Positions 10,293 through 20,484 of a stretch of 64,000 nucleotides of DNA are shown in pieces (within the stretch, counting starts at the first letter, position 1; each line of letters opens with the position of its first letter). This stretch comes from Aporrectodea caliginosa (Eukaryota > Annelida > Clitellata > Crassiclitellata > Lumbricidae). Both the position numbers and the translations under genes were made by a program. The notes below the pieces were generated by a model, which worked only from the letters and a program-made list of their open reading frames with translations, did no database searches and was not told where the DNA came from. The stretch spans positions 62,001-126,000 of the forward strand of contig JACEVL010000278.1 in the NCBI GenBank assembly GCA_020284085.1, given 5' to 3'.

Positions 10293-10300
10293 CAAATAAT
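10293..10300. repeat. MULE-1 TSD, left
   Basis: The 8-bp caaataat is repeated exactly at 16840-16847 on the other side of MULE-1. Confidence 0.85.
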
Positions 10301-10601
10301 GGTAGCCCGACAAAAGCGCGCAGGACAAAAGCGCGCCGACAAAAGCGCGCCGACAAAAGCGCGCCGACAAAAGCGCGCAGGACAAATGCGCGCCGACAAA
10401 AGCGTGTAGAAATATAAGTGAAACAATTTAAATTTCCAAAAGTGCTCAGAATATTTATTAAAAATATACCGTAAAACAATTTAAGTTTCCAAAAGTGCAC
10501 ACAATATTTATTAAAAGTAAACCGTGTAAGTTCATAAATGCTAGCCTAGTCATACATAGTGTTCTAAAAAAGTACTTTGTAGGTTAATAAAGTCACACAT
10601 T

Positions 10602-11088
10602 TCAGATGCTAACATTCTGAGCAATACCACGCAAGTAATCCTCCAGCGGAACTGTTCCATATGTTGGAGCTAAAGCCTGCAAGCGCCGATTCAGGCGCAC
10701 GTATTTAGACTTAGATGCCTCTGGATGTCTGAATCCTGAACGAAACCTCGCGATCTTCAATTCGTAGTGATCTTGTTCTTGACGGGAGTGCTCAACAAGT
10801 TTGTAAACCGACGGATGGTGGCAATCCACGGTCTGTTGAAAGGAACGATGCCAGGCCTCGACTGAGTTGTTAGTGCGAGGTAGATTGTCGACTACTCGAT
10901 CACGAATGTTCCACAGTTGCAATGCAAACCTAGGATTTGCGCGTCGACCCCTTCGTTGTCTGCCGATGTATATGTCTTCCCAGTAGTCCGTCAAAGGTTC
11001 CATTAAAGGAGGACAGCTATCAACTAATTCGTCGAACGCAGCTGGAACATCGGCAACCGGAACGAAGCTGAGAGCTAATATCATCTTC
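10602..11088 (-). pseudogene. MULE-1 transposase, C-terminal part (split by LTR element)
   Basis: This is the C-terminal third of the MULE transposase on the minus strand, ending at the stop at 10602-10604. It contains NLPRTNNSVEAWHRSF, whose Glu is the third acidic catalytic residue (NNIVEGWH in the intact MULE-2 protein), and ends YLRGIAQNVSI, matching YLRAIAHLSHN of MULE-2. The N-terminal part resumes at 15403 beyond the inserted LTR element. The interruption falls in a linker of the protein. Confidence 0.85.
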
Positions 11089-11092
11089 ACGT

Positions 11093-11593
11093 TGTTGTAT
11101 GTCGCTCCCTGATATGTAGAATATTAATGCATAGGCAGAGGCTATTGTTAAGGTCAGCAATGTTCTGCTTGACTAGTTGCTAAGAAGGTGTGTTGTCACG
11201 GATGACTAGTTTTAGAGCCATCTGGTGTTAATGTTTGGTACCTCTGGTGTTCAGATAGAGGATGTGTCAGTTAGTTAAGAGAGCTTGACGGGAAAGGTTT
11301 TGGCCTGACGAGGTCTTGGTTTAGTTAAGACCGTCAAGTTTCGAGTTGTACCTAGTTAAGGTAGTTTAAACCGCACCAGGTTTTCTATCTTTTGTCGTTG
11401 GTGTCTTGATGTCGATGTTGAACGAGGAGCTGCAATGGTTTCGCTGGTTTTCCTGTATCGTTCCAACGTGTGACGGTTTTTCACATGGAATTCGTTTGTA
11501 TATTTTTCTGTTGTTGTAAATAAAGCGAGATATTTTATCATACCCTAGACTTTTCTTCCTAGTTAGCATAGAACTAGAGGGGGACCTCTAACA
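11093..11593 (+). repeat. 5' LTR of the inserted gypsy-type element
   Basis: A 501-bp direct repeat starting TGTTGTATG and ending TAACA. It matches 14898-15398 with, by eye, one substitution near 11579 (agagg versus agacg). The flanking TSD is acgt (11089-11092). The near-identity of the LTRs implies a very recent insertion. Confidence 0.92.
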
Positions 11594-11902
11594 TATGGGG
11601 GCTTTCGTCCGAAAGAATTTTGAAATTTTGTCGAATAGAAGTCCGTAATGTTCGATAGGAAGTGAAATTTTGAAAAGGGGCGTGTCTGCTCAAAATTTGA
11701 AGTTGAGACGCTTAGTTTTGTCGCGTTTAAGGAGTTCCTGAGTAATGTTGAGTGGGCGTAATTGAGTGTGCGCGTGTACACATGTGTTTCGCGCAAAATT
11801 TTGAAATTCAATTTTGGTCGAAATTGAGTGCGATACTTTCAAGCTTTGAAAAAGAGGCGTTTACGGTCGAAATTTGAATTGTGTGTCGACTGAGATTTTG
11901 AA
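11594..11902 (+). other. 5' leader of the LTR element
   Basis: Primer-binding-site-like sequence at 11596-11611, then about 290 bp rich in (g)aaattttgaaa(a) motifs up to the ATG at 11903. No ORF. Confidence 0.6.
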
Positions 11903-14323
11903 ATGGAAACGCCTATGGAGACTAAATTGACGCTGGACGATGTCTTTGAGTTGTCCACTGAGGAATTGAGAGTGGAATTAGAACGTTTAGGTCAGGACAC
12001 TGTAGGTATGAGTGATGTTCAAGTGCAAAAGTGGCTGTTGAAAGCAGTTTACCATAAAATGTCTGTAGAAGCAGCTGAGGCAAAGAAAAGAACGGAAGAG
12101 GCAGAAAGAGAGAAGATAAAGAGAGATAGAGAGTTGGAGCTGGAACGACTGAGAGCGCAGTTGGAACAGATGAAAGTAGAGACACAGGAAATGGTGGCGG
12201 CAAATGCTAAATTATTCGATAAACAGGATTCTTTTGACTGGGGACAAAATTCGATGCACGGTTTTGAGAAATTTTCAGAGGATAAGCCGAAACACGGGGT
12301 AGAAAAGGTACATGGGTATGATAAGAACTTTCTTGATGATGTGCATGAAGCGGATTGGACTCAAATATTTGATGATTCGATGTTTGAGGTTTCTGATGCT
12401 GATGCATATTCTCATCCATATTCTCAAGATATGGTTTCGATTTGTGCTCAAGTGCATGCGAACGATATACCGTTTTGTCATAATGGTGTTCTCTTGCCGC
12501 GCGTAGGTTCACGGCGTCAGATCGTCTTGCTAAGAGATACAGGTGCAGTGCATAGTTTGGCTAACGGAAATTCACTGAATTGGTTAGACTTCACAGATAC
12601 AGGGGAGGATAAATTGATGCAGGGAGTGGCCGGTAAGAATGTCCAAGTCCCGTTAGTTGATATTCGGGCTAACTGTGATTTGGTTTCGGGGACAATTCGT
12701 TGTGGATTAGTTCATACGCTGCCACCTGGCATTGACGTTATCATCGGCAACGATGTAGACACGGTTGAAGCACCGTTAGCTGGGTCAGTAATTACAGCTG
12801 AAGTTCGGAATGTAGAAGTGACTTGTATTGACGCTGTTAACGCTCGCACGTCTGTTGTGTGTACAAATGTTGAAATCGTAGAAACGGATGGAGCGCAGAC
12901 TGATGCAGTTGATAACGCTGACGCTCCTTCGTTAAGTTCAGACTCTGAAGGTCTGAGTGAATTAAGTTTTGGTGATTTGATTGTGAAGTCAGGTGAATTA
13001 ATGTCTGAATTTCGTAAAATTGTCTCAGGTGTTGATTTAATGTGCTTGGACAAAGGAAATATGCATAATCTTGAGGCTATGATAGATGTACAGGTTTTGT
13101 CAGATGTCAGTGATGGTTGCACAGTGTGCGTACAAGTTGATATTGTCAATGTGGATACAGTTCGAACTGATGACTTAAAGACTTTGTTGTCTGATTCTGA
13201 GTTTATTTGCAGTGATTTGCTGGAGTCGAATGCTTCGATCACTTCTCATCTGGATTGGGTTTCGGGATCACGGCTGTATCGTCCGACGTGTCGTGGACAT
13301 CGCTTTGGTGACGAGGTTGTGTATGATGATGCTGATGTGGTTGAGATACATGTTAGCAATAATCTTCTGTCAAGCGTAGACGGGAATGAGAATGCTTCTG
13401 AATTGTCATGTTTGAATTTGAATGATTGTGGCTTGACTCTAAGTAAATGTCTTAGAGCTTCTGTTAAAGTACAGATTGATAGTGCCTTTGAGTGGTGTCG
13501 TCGAATGCGATTTGTGTCGTTTGAACAGAGCAGTCGTTTATGGTGTTGTGGCTTGTTGCTTTGGTGCTTGCTGTTCAGTGTGCGTGACGCATGTGTACAT
13601 GGCAAGTACTGTCAAAGATACTGGCAGGAACTTGATTGTTCCATGAATGTTTCTTTGTGTGGATGTTCTCTACGGGAGAATACAGACGTATTACTTCCAG
13701 TTGTACAGTATACATTGAGTGAGTTTGAATTTGATCGAAACCGTGGTTATATTTGGATGAATCAAGATGTTTGTTTGATATGGAATGAATTTTTACTGCA
13801 TGTTGTTGGAAGTTCTTTGAGTTACGATGATTCTCAGATATGTGCGGGAGTTTCTTTGCAGAGAGTTGACGAGACGGAGGTTCTGGTCGGATGTCAACGT
13901 CGCACTTGCAGACATCGATGGTACGACAGACGATTCTGTGCACCCGGAAAAGTCTTCGGTTTGGTGATGCTGGGACTCGCCACTGTCTTGTGGTCTCTTT
14001 GTGCTACTTCTGGCACGAGGGATATGAACCACAAGAGTCTACTCTCGACGGTGCAGAAGGCACTGTTGAGGTGTTTTTCGCTCCCTTTACCTCTTATGGT
14101 AGAGAAACAAGCGTTGGCGTTGGTTCTCGCAGCTCGGTTTTTCGGTGTAACCTTTGGACCTGGCTACAGTTTGTGGATGTTTGTTAAAGCCATGGTGAAC
14201 TTTACACAGAAACTCTTGTTTTGGAGTTGCGAACTGCATAATTGTTTCTCTAACGTTCGGCATCGACCGAGTCGTTTGCATGTGTTTCAAGATTTTGTTT
14301 GTCGTTTTGCGTTCGGTGATTAG
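11903..14323 (+). CDS. 806-aa chimeric Gag-PR-like / RNase H-tail protein of LTR element
   Basis: One uninterrupted frame. Residues about 55-100 are a charged coiled coil (Gag-like). DTGA at 212-215 with DVIIGNDV near 278-285 marks a retroviral-type aspartic protease fold. Residues about 300-540 are acidic and serine/valine-rich with no known domain. Hydrophobic stretches near 550 (LWCCGLLLWCLLFSV) and near 690 (VFGLVMLGLATVLW) could be membrane segments. The last 75 residues or so (EKQALALVLAARFFGV, then RHRPSRLHVFQDF) match the start and end of a gypsy RNase H region with its middle, including the YTDH-type catalytic part, missing. RT and integrase are absent. The frame stays open across the presumed deletion joints, which is unusual for a dead copy. 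The first ATG (METPMETK) follows the leader and is the only sensible start. Confidence 0.8.
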   Translation: METPMETKLTLDDVFELSTEELRVELERLGQDTVGMSDVQVQKWLLKAVYHKMSVEAAEAKKRTEEAEREKIKRDRELELERLRAQLEQMKVETQEMVAANAKLFDKQDSFDWGQNSMHGFEKFSEDKPKHGVEKVHGYDKNFLDDVHEADWTQIFDDSMFEVSDADAYSHPYSQDMVSICAQVHANDIPFCHNGVLLPRVGSRRQIVLLRDTGAVHSLANGNSLNWLDFTDTGEDKLMQGVAGKNVQVPLVDIRANCDLVSGTIRCGLVHTLPPGIDVIIGNDVDTVEAPLAGSVITAEVRNVEVTCIDAVNARTSVVCTNVEIVETDGAQTDAVDNADAPSLSSDSEGLSELSFGDLIVKSGELMSEFRKIVSGVDLMCLDKGNMHNLEAMIDVQVLSDVSDGCTVCVQVDIVNVDTVRTDDLKTLLSDSEFICSDLLESNASITSHLDWVSGSRLYRPTCRGHRFGDEVVYDDADVVEIHVSNNLLSSVDGNENASELSCLNLNDCGLTLSKCLRASVKVQIDSAFEWCRRMRFVSFEQSSRLWCCGLLLWCLLFSVRDACVHGKYCQRYWQELDCSMNVSLCGCSLRENTDVLLPVVQYTLSEFEFDRNRGYIWMNQDVCLIWNEFLLHVVGSSLSYDDSQICAGVSLQRVDETEVLVGCQRRTCRHRWYDRRFCAPGKVFGLVMLGLATVLWSLCATSGTRDMNHKSLLSTVQKALLRCFSLPLPLMVEKQALALVLAARFFGVTFGPGYSLWMFVKAMVNFTQKLLFWSCELHNCFSNVRHRPSRLHVFQDFVCRFAFGD

Positions 14324-14897
14324 CCTAATGTGGTTTTGGAACGTAAATGGATTTTTAGTTTTGATTTGTGTTTTGGTTGTAAATAGCTGTACGTTTTTGA
14401 AAATTGCAATGGCCTTTGTGTAAATAGTTGCGGAACTCTCGTGAACTGTTGATAGTGTTTTGGACTGTTTTGATTTTCTGAACTGTCCTAATTTTGAGTT
14501 GATGCTCTGATGTTTAGGTTTTGTAACCGTAGGTAGTCGTAATGATGTTGTGATTATGATGCACTATGATTAGTATTTGAAACGATGCCTTGTGTTGAGC
14601 TGTTGCTGTGAGGAATTATGTTCGTATTTGCTGAGATGCATTACGAATATTTGATGTTATGAAGTTTACGAGTTACCAGTTGGTTGATACAAGGGTGCAT
14701 TAGATTGAGCCTATGTTGTAATTATGGTGCATCAGTTGGTCTTGTGATGTATTGGAATTATGGTGCATTTTTTGATTTGGGTGAAGTATTTGTGTTACGA
14801 ATTGTTCGATATTGCATTTAGTTGAGTTAGAGTTGTGACGATTTTGTATTTTGTCGAAAACGCGGTTGCGTTTTCTCTCGTTTTTGATGGGGAGGTA
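14324..14897 (+). other. 3' non-coding part of the LTR element with polypurine tract
   Basis: T/G-rich non-coding sequence with repeated motifs such as aattatggtgcat. It ends in gatggggaggta (14886-14897), placed as a polypurine tract immediately before the 3' LTR. Confidence 0.65.
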
Positions 14898-15398
14898 TGT
14901 TGTATGTCGCTCCCTGATATGTAGAATATTAATGCATAGGCAGAGGCTATTGTTAAGGTCAGCAATGTTCTGCTTGACTAGTTGCTAAGAAGGTGTGTTG
15001 TCACGGATGACTAGTTTTAGAGCCATCTGGTGTTAATGTTTGGTACCTCTGGTGTTCAGATAGAGGATGTGTCAGTTAGTTAAGAGAGCTTGACGGGAAA
15101 GGTTTTGGCCTGACGAGGTCTTGGTTTAGTTAAGACCGTCAAGTTTCGAGTTGTACCTAGTTAAGGTAGTTTAAACCGCACCAGGTTTTCTATCTTTTGT
15201 CGTTGGTGTCTTGATGTCGATGTTGAACGAGGAGCTGCAATGGTTTCGCTGGTTTTCCTGTATCGTTCCAACGTGTGACGGTTTTTCACATGGAATTCGT
15301 TTGTATATTTTTCTGTTGTTGTAAATAAAGCGAGATATTTTATCATACCCTAGACTTTTCTTCCTAGTTAGCATAGAACTAGACGGGGACCTCTAACA
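14898..15398 (+). repeat. 3' LTR of the inserted gypsy-type element
   Basis: 501 bp, TGTTGTATG ... TAACA. The same length as the 5' LTR, with one difference seen. Followed by the TSD acgt (15399-15402). Confidence 0.92.
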
Positions 15399-15402
15399 AC
15401 GT

Positions 15403-16278
15403 GTATGCGTAGATTTTCATCCTCACGGTAGACCGCTGCAAGGTTATGATCTTGAACCTTGCGCCACATACTCTGACCCAGATGAAAAAAACATCCAACC
15501 AGCCGTGTTTCGGGAAAGACTGTAGTGCCTTTTCGTAGTCCGACATGATACTCGACGGATTAAGCGTCGGGTGTATTTCTTTTAGCTTGCGCAAGACACG
15601 CTTGTAGCTTTCTTCTGATTTGTCTGGCAGCAAGACATAGACTAGAGGATATGCAGAACCATCGACTAATGCATGTATGGTAAAGACCTGGAAGAAGATT
15701 GCCGGTGCCACTTTGAATGTACCATCGATAAACCAATGATTGTTCTCTTCAAGAAGATCCAGGTTGGCCATAGTGCCAAACATCAGAATTCGATTGACGT
15801 CGTCTACGCCGGAGTCAAAAAGCAGAAAATTTTCATTCCTAGTGCTTTGTAGAAGCGAATCTGGAATGACGATATCGGCGCGAGAATTCACTGGACCACA
15901 CGCAGCAGCACGTCGCTTTCGTTGTCGTTGAATTGACCGTTGAGAAGCGATATACTCTGGTAGATGACTGGCGACCGCCAGCGATACCGCAGATGAGCTT
16001 TGCTGAATGATCTGTCGAGGTTTCTCCACGGTTGTCACAGCTTTTCGACGAATTTCACATACTACTTTAGTTGCTTCATTTCGATCTGGATCTGGTGCAT
16101 GATTGTGTTCAGTTACAACAACCACATCATCAGTTTGACGTACTTTGATACGCCCAGGACAATCACGCTTCGCACATCTCCATGAAGTGCTCCCATCAGC
16201 CAGAACCCTGTCCCTTCGAAGCCTGTAGCCATTATGCAAAAGATGATCCTTCTGCTTCTGCGATGTCGTTCGCTCCAT
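15403..16278 (-). pseudogene. MULE-1 transposase, N-terminal and catalytic part
   Basis: The minus-strand start is at 16278 (MERTTSQKQ). An in-frame extension upstream to 16449 has no family similarity. A FLYWCH-type zinc finger follows (SWRCAKRDCPGRIKV ... TEHNHAPDP), then the DDE-type MULE core: first Asp in HWFIDGTFKV, second in SSIMSDYEKAL. Near 15495 the frame slips at an A7/T7 run. In the alternative frame the text continues as a FFHLGQSMWRKV-type segment matching CYFHLNQSVLRKV of MULE-2, so one frameshift separates the halves. The gene is then cut by the LTR element at 15402, with its C-terminus at 10602-11088. The frameshift and the LTR insertion each disable it. Confidence 0.85.
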
Positions 16279-16839
16279 TGCTATTTCTTTTATGAAACTA
16301 CAGAAATTGGGTCCTATATATACGTACTTGAAATAAGCCAACCGGAACGCGATCACAGGTCTAAAAGAAGGCTTGTAAGAATTAAAGGCGACATTACATG
16401 AAAGAATATATTGCGAGATTACAAGAAACAATTGTAAGCGAGAATACATGAAAGAATAGACGGCGATTAGACATCAAAGAAATTAATGCTACAAAATATC
16501 AAAGAATTGAAGGTGGGAACACGTGAAAGAAACAAGTCTAAGAGTAGATGTTATGCAAATAACTTTTATATAGTCTTCTCAATAATGCCCTAATTAGACG
16601 TTAATTTTGTTTATCTAAAATCTTCTCAATTCTGTTATAATTGGACGTTAATTTCGTTTCATTATATGCCAATCAAGTTAGTCGGCACGTTATATTTTGT
16701 AGCTGCACGCTTTTGTCTTGCGCGTATTTGTCGGGGTTGTTTTCATTGCGCGCTTTTGTCGGCGCGCTTTTGTCGGCGCGCTTTTGTCGGCGCGCTTTTG
16801 TCGGCGCGCTTTTGTCCTGCGCGCTTTTGTTACGGCGCC

Positions 16840-16847
16840 CAAATAAT
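16840..16847. repeat. MULE-1 TSD, right
   Basis: caaataat, exact copy of 10293-10300. Confidence 0.85.
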
Positions 16848-16908
16848 ATCTTGCTACTGACGATAATGCTGTATAAGAAATCGTAATTACAACAATAGAT
16901 TCACGTTA

Positions 16909-16947
16909 GCATATATATATAATTTATATATATATATATATATATAT
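16909..16947. repeat. (TA)n microsatellite
   Basis: Alternating TA with one aatt interruption, directly before a LINE 3' end. Confidence 0.85.
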
Positions 16948-16949
16948 AA

Positions 16950-17379
16950 CACATGGATGATGGCTCAATTTAAAGCTCAATTGAAACATTATCTATTGAA
17001 CATATAAAAAGAATAGAATGACTCGATAGATTGTACCTTAGTTAAGATTGTTTATAATGTACTACTGTGAACATTATAATCTGTTTTGTTTTGATTTTGT
17101 TTGTTTGTTTGTTTTAAATCTTGTACTGCAATGTTTTGTTATTTAGTTGTTTGGCTATGATTTAGCCCTAAAATTGTTATTTAAGTTGAATTGTCTATAA
17201 CTATATGATCATAAAAATCGTCTTGCCATCAGTAATTGTAATATGGAAAAGGGGCAGCCCTGCAATAGCGGATTATTTTATCTTTTAGGGCTGTCCTGTT
17301 GACGGCATCAGCAGATTAACATTTTTTTTTTAAATGACTGATTGTTAATTAATTGTGCTGTTGTTGATTCAATAAACGG

Positions 17380-17382
<3 letters not shown>
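16950..17382 (+). mobile_element. LINE 3' end with TGA(TA)n tail
   Basis: A short coding end (QFKAQLKHYLLNI-stop) is followed by a 3' UTR with ggggcagccctgcaatagcg and agggctgtcctgttgacggc, ending aataaacggctga before (TA)n. The last 290 bp recurs inverted at 21385-21670, so this is a repeat-family 3' end. The clade is not resolved. Confidence 0.6.

Positions 17383-17465
<83 letters not shown>
17383..17465. repeat. (TA)n microsatellite, about 80 bp
   Basis: Pure alternating TA directly following the LINE tail, probably grown from it. Confidence 0.9.
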
Positions 17466-17468
<3 letters not shown>

Positions 17469-18600
17469 GTGACACGACAAAATTAAAGTTTTAAAATTTT
17501 ACAAGTCTCACCCTTTTAGATGGTTATATACCAGTTAGTAACTACTCAGAAAGTTTTTGAAATTAATTGGTCAATATTTAAAGGTCGCTCAACGCGGCAA
17601 AAGTTTTACATTATGGTCAGTGCTAAGCACAATGTTATACATTATCTTATGGTCTTTGATACCACCACTGTTTATCAAGTCCCATTATGCTTGTTTGTTG
17701 TTTGAGTCTATATATTCCTTCCTATGTTTTCCAACCACCTGCAGTAGGTGTTGCTTCTGTTCTTCCTGATTTGCAAGCACTCCACTGAATGACTGACTGT
17801 ATTAGTGCGTCGACGCGTTCGGCCGCATCATTTACGACTTTTAAGCTTACAACTCGGCAACGAGCCAAGAGGAAGTTGTTGTTTGTCTGTCATGCGCTTG
17901 GAAGTAGTTGTAGAAACTCTGCAGGAATATCCAGTGTAGCAGAGTTTATAGGTGTTTCTAGTTACGATATCAGATAGCTCTCGTAGGGGTACTTCCTGCA
18001 AATTAACTTTGATAAGTTACGTCAAAGAGGTTCATCGCATCCTAGCCGTTTGAGGGCTGCAACCTTGCAATCTTTCTATCATTAGAAACAGCCAAATCAA
18101 ACAATGCCAGACCAAACCAACATCTCGCTCAGGTACCACAAATGGTTTGAAAAGCTGTGTACTGCTGCTTTAGCGACATTTGCTGCCTTGTAAGCAATAA
18201 GCTGCTGCAACAATTGCAAGTCATCTCAGGGAGCTGACGTTGGACACTGGCATGTGCACAATGCCTTGAGGTACATCTGAGGAACAAAATAGATTGAACT
18301 CATAGCGGCTTAGCAGTTTAAAAGCAGTCAGATGAAACTGAGAACGGATGAGGTAGATTTTCAAACAATAATTATATCAACTTTCCAATCACCTCGCTCT
18401 GTGGAAAGCTCCAGGAACAATGTTGTATTGTTGTTCATCAACAGGTTGGATGGCTAAAAATATCAAAGCTAGTCCCAGAAGCCCTTTATAGTCATCTCAT
18501 GCATGACACTTCTTCAACTGACCTTTCACAAACTGACCAAGTCATCTCTGACTGGCCTCAGCAGCGCAACAATCAAATATTCAACCAAGTCATTCCTATG
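17466..18600. other. Left part of mariner element or flanking sequence; no clear coding
   Basis: agtgacacgacaaaattaaa near 17468 weakly mirrors the reverse complement of 19395-19412 (agtgtcaaggacggcataaa), so it may be the left TIR of the mariner relic. The intervening kilobase has no recognisable transposase text and may contain another insertion. Confidence 0.35.
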
Positions 18601-18604
18601 GCCA

Positions 18605-19298
18605 TCTTTATCAATCGAATAGCAACAAGAAAGCACGACTTGAGCGTTCAGGGCAACTGTTAGATCGCTATCCGGCTCACATGGCAAATTTCATATGGTT
18701 CGCGGATGAAAAGTTGTTTACCATCGCTACACCAAAGAACAGTCAAAATGATCGTCTGTATGCTGCCGCCGGTACTCTGAATAAAAACATCTCAGCTGAT
18801 CGTTTGCTTCGTACTCGCTCGACATTTAGTCGGTCAGTCATGGTTTCGGTTGGTGTATCGGCTCTTGGTAGAACGGAAATCCATTTCAAATAACCAGGGG
18901 TGAAAACAAATGGAGCTTATTACCGGGATTGTCTGCTGTTGGGAAAGTTGTTGCCTGATATCCGCGAATATTGGGATTATAATTACACATTCCAACAAGA
19001 TGGCGCTCCAGCTCACCGAGCTCGTGAAACTGTTGAACTGCTGACAAAGGAAACTCCGGATTTCATACCTCCTAATCTTTGGCCGCCAAACAGCCCGGAC
19101 TTAAATCCCGTTGATTACAAGATTTGGGACTATTGCATGAGAAGGTTTACAGGACAAAGATCAGAGACATTGAAGAACTGCGTGCGCGTATTGTTAATTT
19201 CTGGGATGAATTTGATCAGCTGGATGCTGCTATTGGCCAATGGCGCGTTCGTCTTGAAGCTTGTGTTGAGGCCGAAGGCCTTTGAGCACGCCTTTTAG
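18605..19298 (+). pseudogene. mariner/Tc1-like (DD37D) transposase relic
   Basis: Frame-broken transposase catalytic domain. First Asp in NFIWFADEKLFTI. Then SVMVSVGVSALGRTEIHF, a stop and a restart at 18900 (NGAYYRDCLL). Second Asp is in YTFQQDGAPAHRARE and third in NSPDLNPVDYKIWD. Exactly 37 residues separate the second and third Asp, as in the ITmD37D (maT-like) group. The end of the frame after RRFTG is garbled by an indel. Stops and indels make it inactive. Confidence 0.8.
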
Positions 19299-19339
19299 TC
19301 TAATATTATTCAAATATAAAAATTATATTAAACTAACAT

Positions 19340-19412
19340 TTATAATTGATAAATGACAGTTTAAAATAATATTGAAAATTTTAGTTGATTTTTTTATGCC
19401 GTCCTTGACACT
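19340..19412. repeat. Possible right TIR of the mariner relic
   Basis: Reverse complement reads agtgtcaaggacggcataaa then aaatcaactaaaattttcaa, partly matching 17468-17505. Weak. Confidence 0.35.
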
Positions 19413-19639
19413 TGAATTTTGATGAAAATGACGTCATTATCACATCATTATTAAATACCAAAAACTTTTATAGGCTACTTTAACCAGTATTTAGCAAATT
19501 ATGTCAGGATTAAAATGGTCTTGGAATTTTAAAAATCGATGAACATTTACTAGTTTATTTTCATATTACCAAAAGGGTCCCTTTTTTGAGGACACAGTGT
19601 ATATCAGTGCATATTTTAACGGATTTGGACTACTGGGAC

Positions 19640-19977
19640 CAGTGGCGTAAGTAGGGTTCGTGTGCTCCCGTTGCGCCCGTGTACAACAGTCTGACGGAAA
19701 ATTGTCTTGATTACTTCCACCAAAATTTCTCATGACGTTTTTTTTTGCTTTTCCCCTTTTTTCGAGAAGGACAATTGTCAGAAGCCTACTATAATTCGAA
19801 GGGTAGTAACAACTTTCTCAGAAATTTTTCGACGGGGTTAGTAATGAGAGTTCTCCAAACATTTTCGAGGGGGGGTAGTAACGAGTGTTTTCCACCAAAA
19901 AGGGTACATACACACAATAAATCCGACTATTGATTTTGTTTCACACACTGCCCCTCCCCCCGTTTATTACGCCGCTG
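19640..19977. mobile_element. Short hAT-like non-autonomous element (338 bp)
   Basis: Ends CAGTGGCGTAAGTAGG and (reverse complement) CAGCGGCGTAATAAACGG are short imperfect TIRs of hAT style. The flanks actactgggac and actagtgggac match at 10 of 11 bases. The same actactgggac motif also recurs nearby at 20050-20090, so the TSD is ambiguous. Confidence 0.5.
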
Positions 19978-20114
19978 ACTAGTGGGACAAAGTCTCCTAC
20001 TGTAATTCCAATGTTATGAAATTAGAGTATTACCTAGGACAAATCACCAAAACTACTGGGACATATCCTAAAACTACTGGGACATTTGTCATATTACCAA
20101 AAATGTATATACTG

Positions 20115-20117
<3 letters not shown>

Positions 20118-20162
<45 letters not shown>
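20118..20162. repeat. (TA)n microsatellite
   Basis: About 44 bp of alternating TA. Confidence 0.9.
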
Positions 20163-20164
<2 letters not shown>

Positions 20165-20219
20165 TAGAATATATGTTCACAACATTATTCCTAGGCACAC
20201 TGGCACGACGTACTGTAGA

Positions 20220-20400
20220 GTCTGAGTGCTTCATACTAACAGGTATGTCGGACTCTAGAAAATGAAATTCTGTTACAGTAGGCTACATCTTGTCTCCTAC
20301 TTTGGGGGTGCTGCACTCTAGGGTATAAAATGTATGTAGTCCACCTTACCTCCTACACCGATGTGTAATGCACAAGACGTCAACCGATGGCGTAGTACAG
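20220..20400. repeat. TCTAG-motif repeat related to 35640-35960
   Basis: gactctagaaaatg, cactctagggtataaaatg and gtccaccttacctcctacacc recur in similar form at 35640-35960 (tctagggtgga, gtccaccttacctgccacacc). This suggests one repeat family at two sites. Confidence 0.5.
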
Positions 20401-20484
20401 GCATGTTGGGTAATCGGGACAATATCCAAAAGTTCAATTATGGAAAACAGCCGTAGCCTGTGCTAGTGTAGATCAAATACGTCT

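Larger units (their letters stand above)
11093..15398 (+). mobile_element. Non-autonomous Ty3/gypsy-type LTR retrotransposon, young
   Basis: It has 501-bp LTRs, a 4-bp TSD (acgt at 11089-11092 and 15399-15402) and a primer-binding-site-like tgggggctttcgtccg starting 3 bp inside the 5' LTR (11596), which resembles tRNA-Pro-type sites. A purine-rich gatggggaggt lies directly before the 3' LTR. Its one 806-codon ORF has coiled-coil and protease segments and an RNase H-like tail, but no RT or integrase. It must therefore have moved in trans. It is inserted in the MULE-1 transposase gene, antisense to it. Confidence 0.88.
10301..16839 (-). mobile_element. MULE-1: Mutator-like element with array-type inverted termini
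   Basis: The left end ggtagcccgacaaaagcgcg and the right end (reverse complement ggcgccgtaacaaaagcgcg) are terminal inverted repeats (TIRs). They lead into tandem arrays of GACAAAAGCGCGCC (left about 10308-10408, right about 16706-16830). An exact 8-bp TSD, caaataat, lies at 10293-10300 and 16840-16847, in the length range typical of Mutator-like transposons. Between the ends is a minus-strand FLYWCH/MULE transposase gene. A later LTR retrotransposon (11093-15398 plus its 4-bp TSD) splits it; without that insert the element would be about 2.2 kb. Confidence 0.85.

Noticed and set aside
10306..10408. CRISPR-like array (regular short repeats)
   Set aside because: Direct 14-bp tandem repeats without unique spacers, mirrored at the other end of a transposon; the window is eukaryotic.
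11922..14290. Several minus-strand frames opposite the 806-aa LTR element ORF
   Set aside because: Shadows of a long plus-strand gene; no family similarity.
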